Shown here: piece after piece, positions 4,984-7,239 of the stretch | How the letters are laid out: every line of letters starts with the position of its first letter | Numbering within the stretch: the stretch's first letter is position 1 | Source: an uncultured Clostridium sp. | Lineage (GTDB): Bacteria; Bacillota; Clostridia; Lachnospirales; Lachnospiraceae | Assembly (NCBI GenBank): GCA_938036545.1 | Contig: CALHQJ010000009.1 | Span: 1-7,239, forward strand | Length of the DNA stretch: 7,239 nt | Reading direction: 5' to 3' | The notes under the pieces: model-generated | The model's input: only the letters and a program-made list of their open reading frames with translations | What the model was told of the DNA's origin: nothing | The model's database searches: none | Made by a program: the position numbers and the translations under genes

Positions 4984-5811
4984 CTAAATTTTCCCCAGCT
5001 CCCAAAATGCTACTGCACTGGCAGCCGCCACATTCAGGGAATCCACTCCATGGGCCATGGGAATCCGAACCGTGTAATCACAGGCTTCAATAGTTTCATC
5101 TGTCAGCCCTTCTCCTTCTGTTCCCAAAATAACTGCCAATTTTTCTGCCTGTTTCAGTTCCGGATCGTTAATGGATCGAGAATCGTCTTTTAAAGCCATG
5201 GCAGCCGTTTGAAAGCCCAGTTTTTTCAAAAGCTCCATCCCCTGCCTGGGCCAGGCTTCTGTCTTTTCATCAAAAAAGGTCCAGGGAATCTGAAACACCG
5301 TTCCCATGCTGACCCTGGCGGCTCTGCGGTACAGCGGATCGCTGCATCCTGGCGTTAATAATACAGCGTCCATATTTAATGCTGCGGCGGAACGGAAAAT
5401 TGCTCCTACATTCGTAGGGTTCATTACGTTTTCCAGGATGGCTATCCGCTTTGCTCCGGCGCATAACTTCTCTACTCCTGGCAGTTTTTTACGTCTCATG
5501 GCACACAAAAGCCCTCTGGTCAGTTTAAAACCGGTCAGCCTTGTAAGCATATCAAATTCTGCTGTATAAACTGGAATGTTCCCACACCGTTCTGTCAGCT
5601 TACGGCCTTCTCCCTCTATCTCCTTGGTTTCTGCTAAAAAGGATATGGGCTCATATCCGCTGTTTAACGCCCGTTCAATCACATTGGGACTTTCTGCTAT
5701 GAATATTCCCAGGTCCGGCTCATGGTAACGCAGAAGCTGAACTTCCGAAAGCCTGGCGTATACATCCAGTTCTGACGCATTAAAATCTGTAATTCTTATA
5801 ATCTCTGCCAT
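4984..5811 (-). CDS. SpoU/TrmH-family RNA 2'-O-methyltransferase
   Basis: This SPOUT-class enzyme transfers methyl from S-adenosylmethionine to a ribose 2'-OH of rRNA or tRNA; the exact target cannot be read from the sequence. Its 275 residues hold an N-terminal SpoU substrate-binding domain (about 15-105, with GIFIAESPNVIERAL at 35-49) and a trefoil-knot catalytic domain (about 120-275). Motif 1 is ENVMNPTNVGAIFRSAAAL (127-145, with N134 and R140), motif 2 LGTEGEGL (229-236) and motif 3 IPMAHGVDSLNVAAASA (250-266). All motifs are intact. ATG 5811 has SD GGGAG 7 nt upstream. The gene follows the coiled-coil gene by 17 bases and is almost certainly co-transcribed with it. Confidence 0.95.
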   Translation of the reverse strand: MAEIIRITDFNASELDVYARLSEVQLLRYHEPDLGIFIAESPNVIERALNSGYEPISFLAETKEIEGEGRKLTERCGNIPVYTAEFDMLTRLTGFKLTRGLLCAMRRKKLPGVEKLCAGAKRIAILENVMNPTNVGAIFRSAAALNMDAVLLTPGCSDPLYRRAARVSMGTVFQIPWTFFDEKTEAWPRQGMELLKKLGFQTAAMALKDDSRSINDPELKQAEKLAVILGTEGEGLTDETIEACDYTVRIPMAHGVDSLNVAAASAVAFWELGKI

Positions 5812-5828
5812 CTGTCGTCTCCCTGTCC

Positions 5829-6767
5829 TTATTCTGCCTGTAAAACCAGCTGCTCCAGCTTATTTTTACAGGCCTGGATTCTTGAAGCCATTTCTTTATC
5901 CATGATATCCAAACGGTTTAATACTCCTTCTATCTGCCGTTTCGTATCTGCCACCTGACTCTGGGAATTTTTAATCTGATTCATTACTGTCCAGTCTGTA
6001 AAGATGTTGTCAAAGAAATAATCTGCAAACCGTAAGAATCCGTCAATGCTTACCTGCAGATTGGCATAAATTTCAATATCTGCCAGCTCTGTTTTAAATC
6101 GCATCAAATCTGCCTGAAGGGCTTCTACCTGGCGCTGGGCCTGGTCCAGCTTGCTGTGCTTTGCCATATCCGACCAGATTCCTCCCCCTACTACGTCCCA
6201 GGTGGCCCAGCCTTCTGCACTGCTCAAGCTGGACAAAATTCCTTCCGTTGTCCGCAAAGCTCCCTGTCCAGCCCAGACAGCCTCCTTTACTTCCTTTCTC
6301 TGACTTTCCAGATATCCGATTTCTTCCTCTATCTTAAAAATTCCTTCTGCGCCCTGGCTGCCGGATGACTTGATTTCCTGACATTTATCTTCTAAGGTTT
6401 TCTGATAATTTCGTTCACACTGGCTTAACGGGGCTAATGCAGCCTGAATCCGGCTGATCTCTTCTTCCACTCTGTCCAGTTCTGCTTTGGCAGTATCAAA
6501 TTTGACCCTGGCAGCATAGGCCTCCGCCCGTTCTTTATCCAGTTTATCCTCCTTTTTTCCAATCACTGCATAATAAAAGGCGGCAAGACTATGGCCCTCC
6601 AACTGATCCACATCCTTTTCCTCCCGACATTTTATCCGTTCCAACTCCTGAACTCTGGCGCTGATCTCTTTTTTCTGGTTCTGCAGTTCCCTGGATTTCG
6701 CCTCCAGACTTCTCTTTTTTACTATCTGTTCCTGAAGGCTTCTTAGCGTTTCATCATAATATCTCAT
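5829..6767 (-). CDS. conserved coiled-coil protein of unknown function
   Basis: This 312-residue hydrophilic protein has no signal peptide or membrane segment, so it is probably cytoplasmic. Heptad-rich helical stretches occur at about 8-58, 73-115, 145-170, 205-232 and 262-308. Between them are non-coiled conserved-looking patches: LEGHSLAAFYYAVIGKKEDK (56-75), GWATWDVVGGGIWSDMAKHS (186-205) and an aromatic FADYFFDNIFTDW (247-259). I recall similar uncharacterised proteins in clostridia but can give no family name or function. ATG 6767 is preceded by an AAGGGGA SD. It heads the operon with the RNA methyltransferase; whether this reflects a shared role is unknown. The glycine/tryptophan patch suggests a folded head or membrane-contact region amid coiled-coil arms. 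Confidence 0.85.
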   Translation of the reverse strand: MRYYDETLRSLQEQIVKKRSLEAKSRELQNQKKEISARVQELERIKCREEKDVDQLEGHSLAAFYYAVIGKKEDKLDKERAEAYAARVKFDTAKAELDRVEEEISRIQAALAPLSQCERNYQKTLEDKCQEIKSSGSQGAEGIFKIEEEIGYLESQRKEVKEAVWAGQGALRTTEGILSSLSSAEGWATWDVVGGGIWSDMAKHSKLDQAQRQVEALQADLMRFKTELADIEIYANLQVSIDGFLRFADYFFDNIFTDWTVMNQIKNSQSQVADTKRQIEGVLNRLDIMDKEMASRIQACKNKLEQLVLQAE

Positions 6768-6815
6768 GGCATTCTGTCCCCTTTTTTACAAACCGTTTTT
6801 CTAGTACTTATCTGT

Positions 6816-6845
6816 ACCATAGCAGACAAAACATCACTCTGTCAA
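6816..6845 (-). promoter_or_regulatory. promoter of the coiled-coil/methyltransferase operon
   Basis: On the - strand, TTGACA (6845-6840) is followed after 18 nt by TATGGT (6821-6816), preceded by TGC, an extended -10. The -35 is perfect and the -10 is partial. Transcription would start about 6809, leaving a leader of about 40 nt before ATG 6767. Confidence 0.6.
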
Positions 6846-6862
6846 CGAATTTTTTCCATACC

Positions 6863-6893
6863 AAAAACGGCGCAGCCAGAGCCGCGCCGTTTT
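6863..6893 (-). terminator. terminator after the TRAP permease gene
   Basis: AAAACGGCGC (6864-6873) and GCGCCGTTTT (6884-6893) form a perfect GC-rich 10-bp stem with a 10-nt loop. Read on the - strand, five T end the structure. It lies 27 bases past the permease stop. A 12-bp palindrome GTTTTGCAAAAC (6889-6900) overlaps its 5' arm on the - strand. Confidence 0.85.
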
Positions 6894-6919
6894 GCAAAAC
6901 AGGTTTCTATCAATTATAT

Positions 6920-7239
6920 TTACAGCAATCCCAGTAAAGAAGGCAGTCCCAGAGACAGAGCCGGAATATAGGTTACTGCCAGCAGGATTAAAATTAATAC
7001 TGCAAAGTAAGGAAGAAGGGTTTTGGTTACTTCTTCAATGCTGATCTTACTGATACCGCAGCCTACGAACAATACAGAACCTACCGGAGGGGTAATGTTG
7101 CCCAGACACATATTGAAAATCAGCATAACGCCAAACTGGATATTGGACATTCCAAGGCTTTCTGCAATGGGAAGGAAAATGGGGGTAAAAATCAGGATTG
7201 CATATCTTGGAACCGGATAAAGAGAAAGCCAAAAAGTTG
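6920..7239 (-). CDS. TRAP transporter large permease (DctM family), C-terminal part
   Basis: The frame is open from the right edge (first full codon 7237-7235) to the stop at 6920, about 105 residues; the start lies outside. DctM-type permeases form the 12-helix core of tripartite ATP-independent periplasmic transporters, which import organic acids (dicarboxylates, sialic acid, sugar acids) with sodium and a substrate-binding protein. Family marks here are AILIFTPIFLPIAESLGM, FGVMLIFNMCLG, NITPPVGSVLFVGC and a last hydrophobic helix near the C-terminus. The substrate cannot be inferred. Partner genes (binding protein, small permease) should lie to the right. The first dozen residues at the edge (TFWLSLYPVPRY) fit the family less well than the rest. 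Confidence 0.93.
   Translation of the reverse strand, partial: TFWLSLYPVPRYAILIFTPIFLPIAESLGMSNIQFGVMLIFNMCLGNITPPVGSVLFVGCGISKISIEEVTKTLLPYFAVLILILLAVTYIPALSLGLPSLLGLL

Noticed and set aside
5270..5569. ORFs on both strands inside the methyltransferase gene.
   Set aside because: Shadows of a gene with all SPOUT motifs intact.
1..7239. CRISPR arrays, tRNA or rRNA genes.
   Set aside because: No regularly spaced repeats, no tRNA cloverleaf motifs and no rRNA-like stretches were seen.

Overview
The window looks like a stretch of a Gram-positive clostridial (Lachnospiraceae-type) chromosome in which one end of an integrative/conjugative element (ICE) abuts host genes. Grounds for this are the Tn916/Tn1549-type excisionase-integrase pair, purine-rich Shine-Dalgarno (SD) sites, a DUF2871 membrane protein, a TRAP permease and a coiled-coil protein of clostridial type. 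The taxonomic call is inference from protein style, not a search.

Region 1 (1 to about 1985, + strand) is the integration end of the mobile element. It starts with about 360 bases lacking any convincing full gene. These hold a short open tail, a 24-codon ORF and several long-range complementary segments that could fold as a pseudoknotted RNA. Next come xis (361-609) and int (717-1913). The 107 bases between them are dense with signals: an extended -10 promoter for int, a terminator-like stem for the xis transcript, and a hairpin that would bury the int SD. The same GGACTC segment takes part in both stems. After int lie tandem 11-bp repeats (likely arm-type Int sites) and a 9-bp inverted repeat. 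The element boundary must lie in the roughly 75 bases before ychF.

Region 2 (1989-3141, + strand) is the intact housekeeping ATPase gene ychF with a strong terminator that probably serves both strands.

Region 3 (3144-4956, - strand) is a decaying membrane/regulator locus. In transcription order it holds a tiny ORF, a small gene with a one-base homopolymer frameshift, a TetR-family gene whose 5' end is missing and fused to that small gene, a polytopic membrane gene split by a frameshift, and an apparently intact DUF2871 membrane gene. The regulator probably once controlled the two membrane genes.

Region 4 (4984-6767, - strand) is a two-gene operon: a conserved coiled-coil protein of unknown function followed 17 nt later by a SpoU/TrmH RNA methyltransferase, driven by a recognisable promoter. 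Region 5 (6863-7239, - strand) is the 3' end of a TRAP transporter large permease (dctM family) with its terminator.

The most interesting points are the overlapping terminator/promoter/SD hairpins between xis and int, the possible structured RNA ahead of xis, the insertion of the element directly upstream of ychF, and the scarred TetR locus. No complete new defence or mobile system can be shown here; the rest of the element lies outside the left edge.
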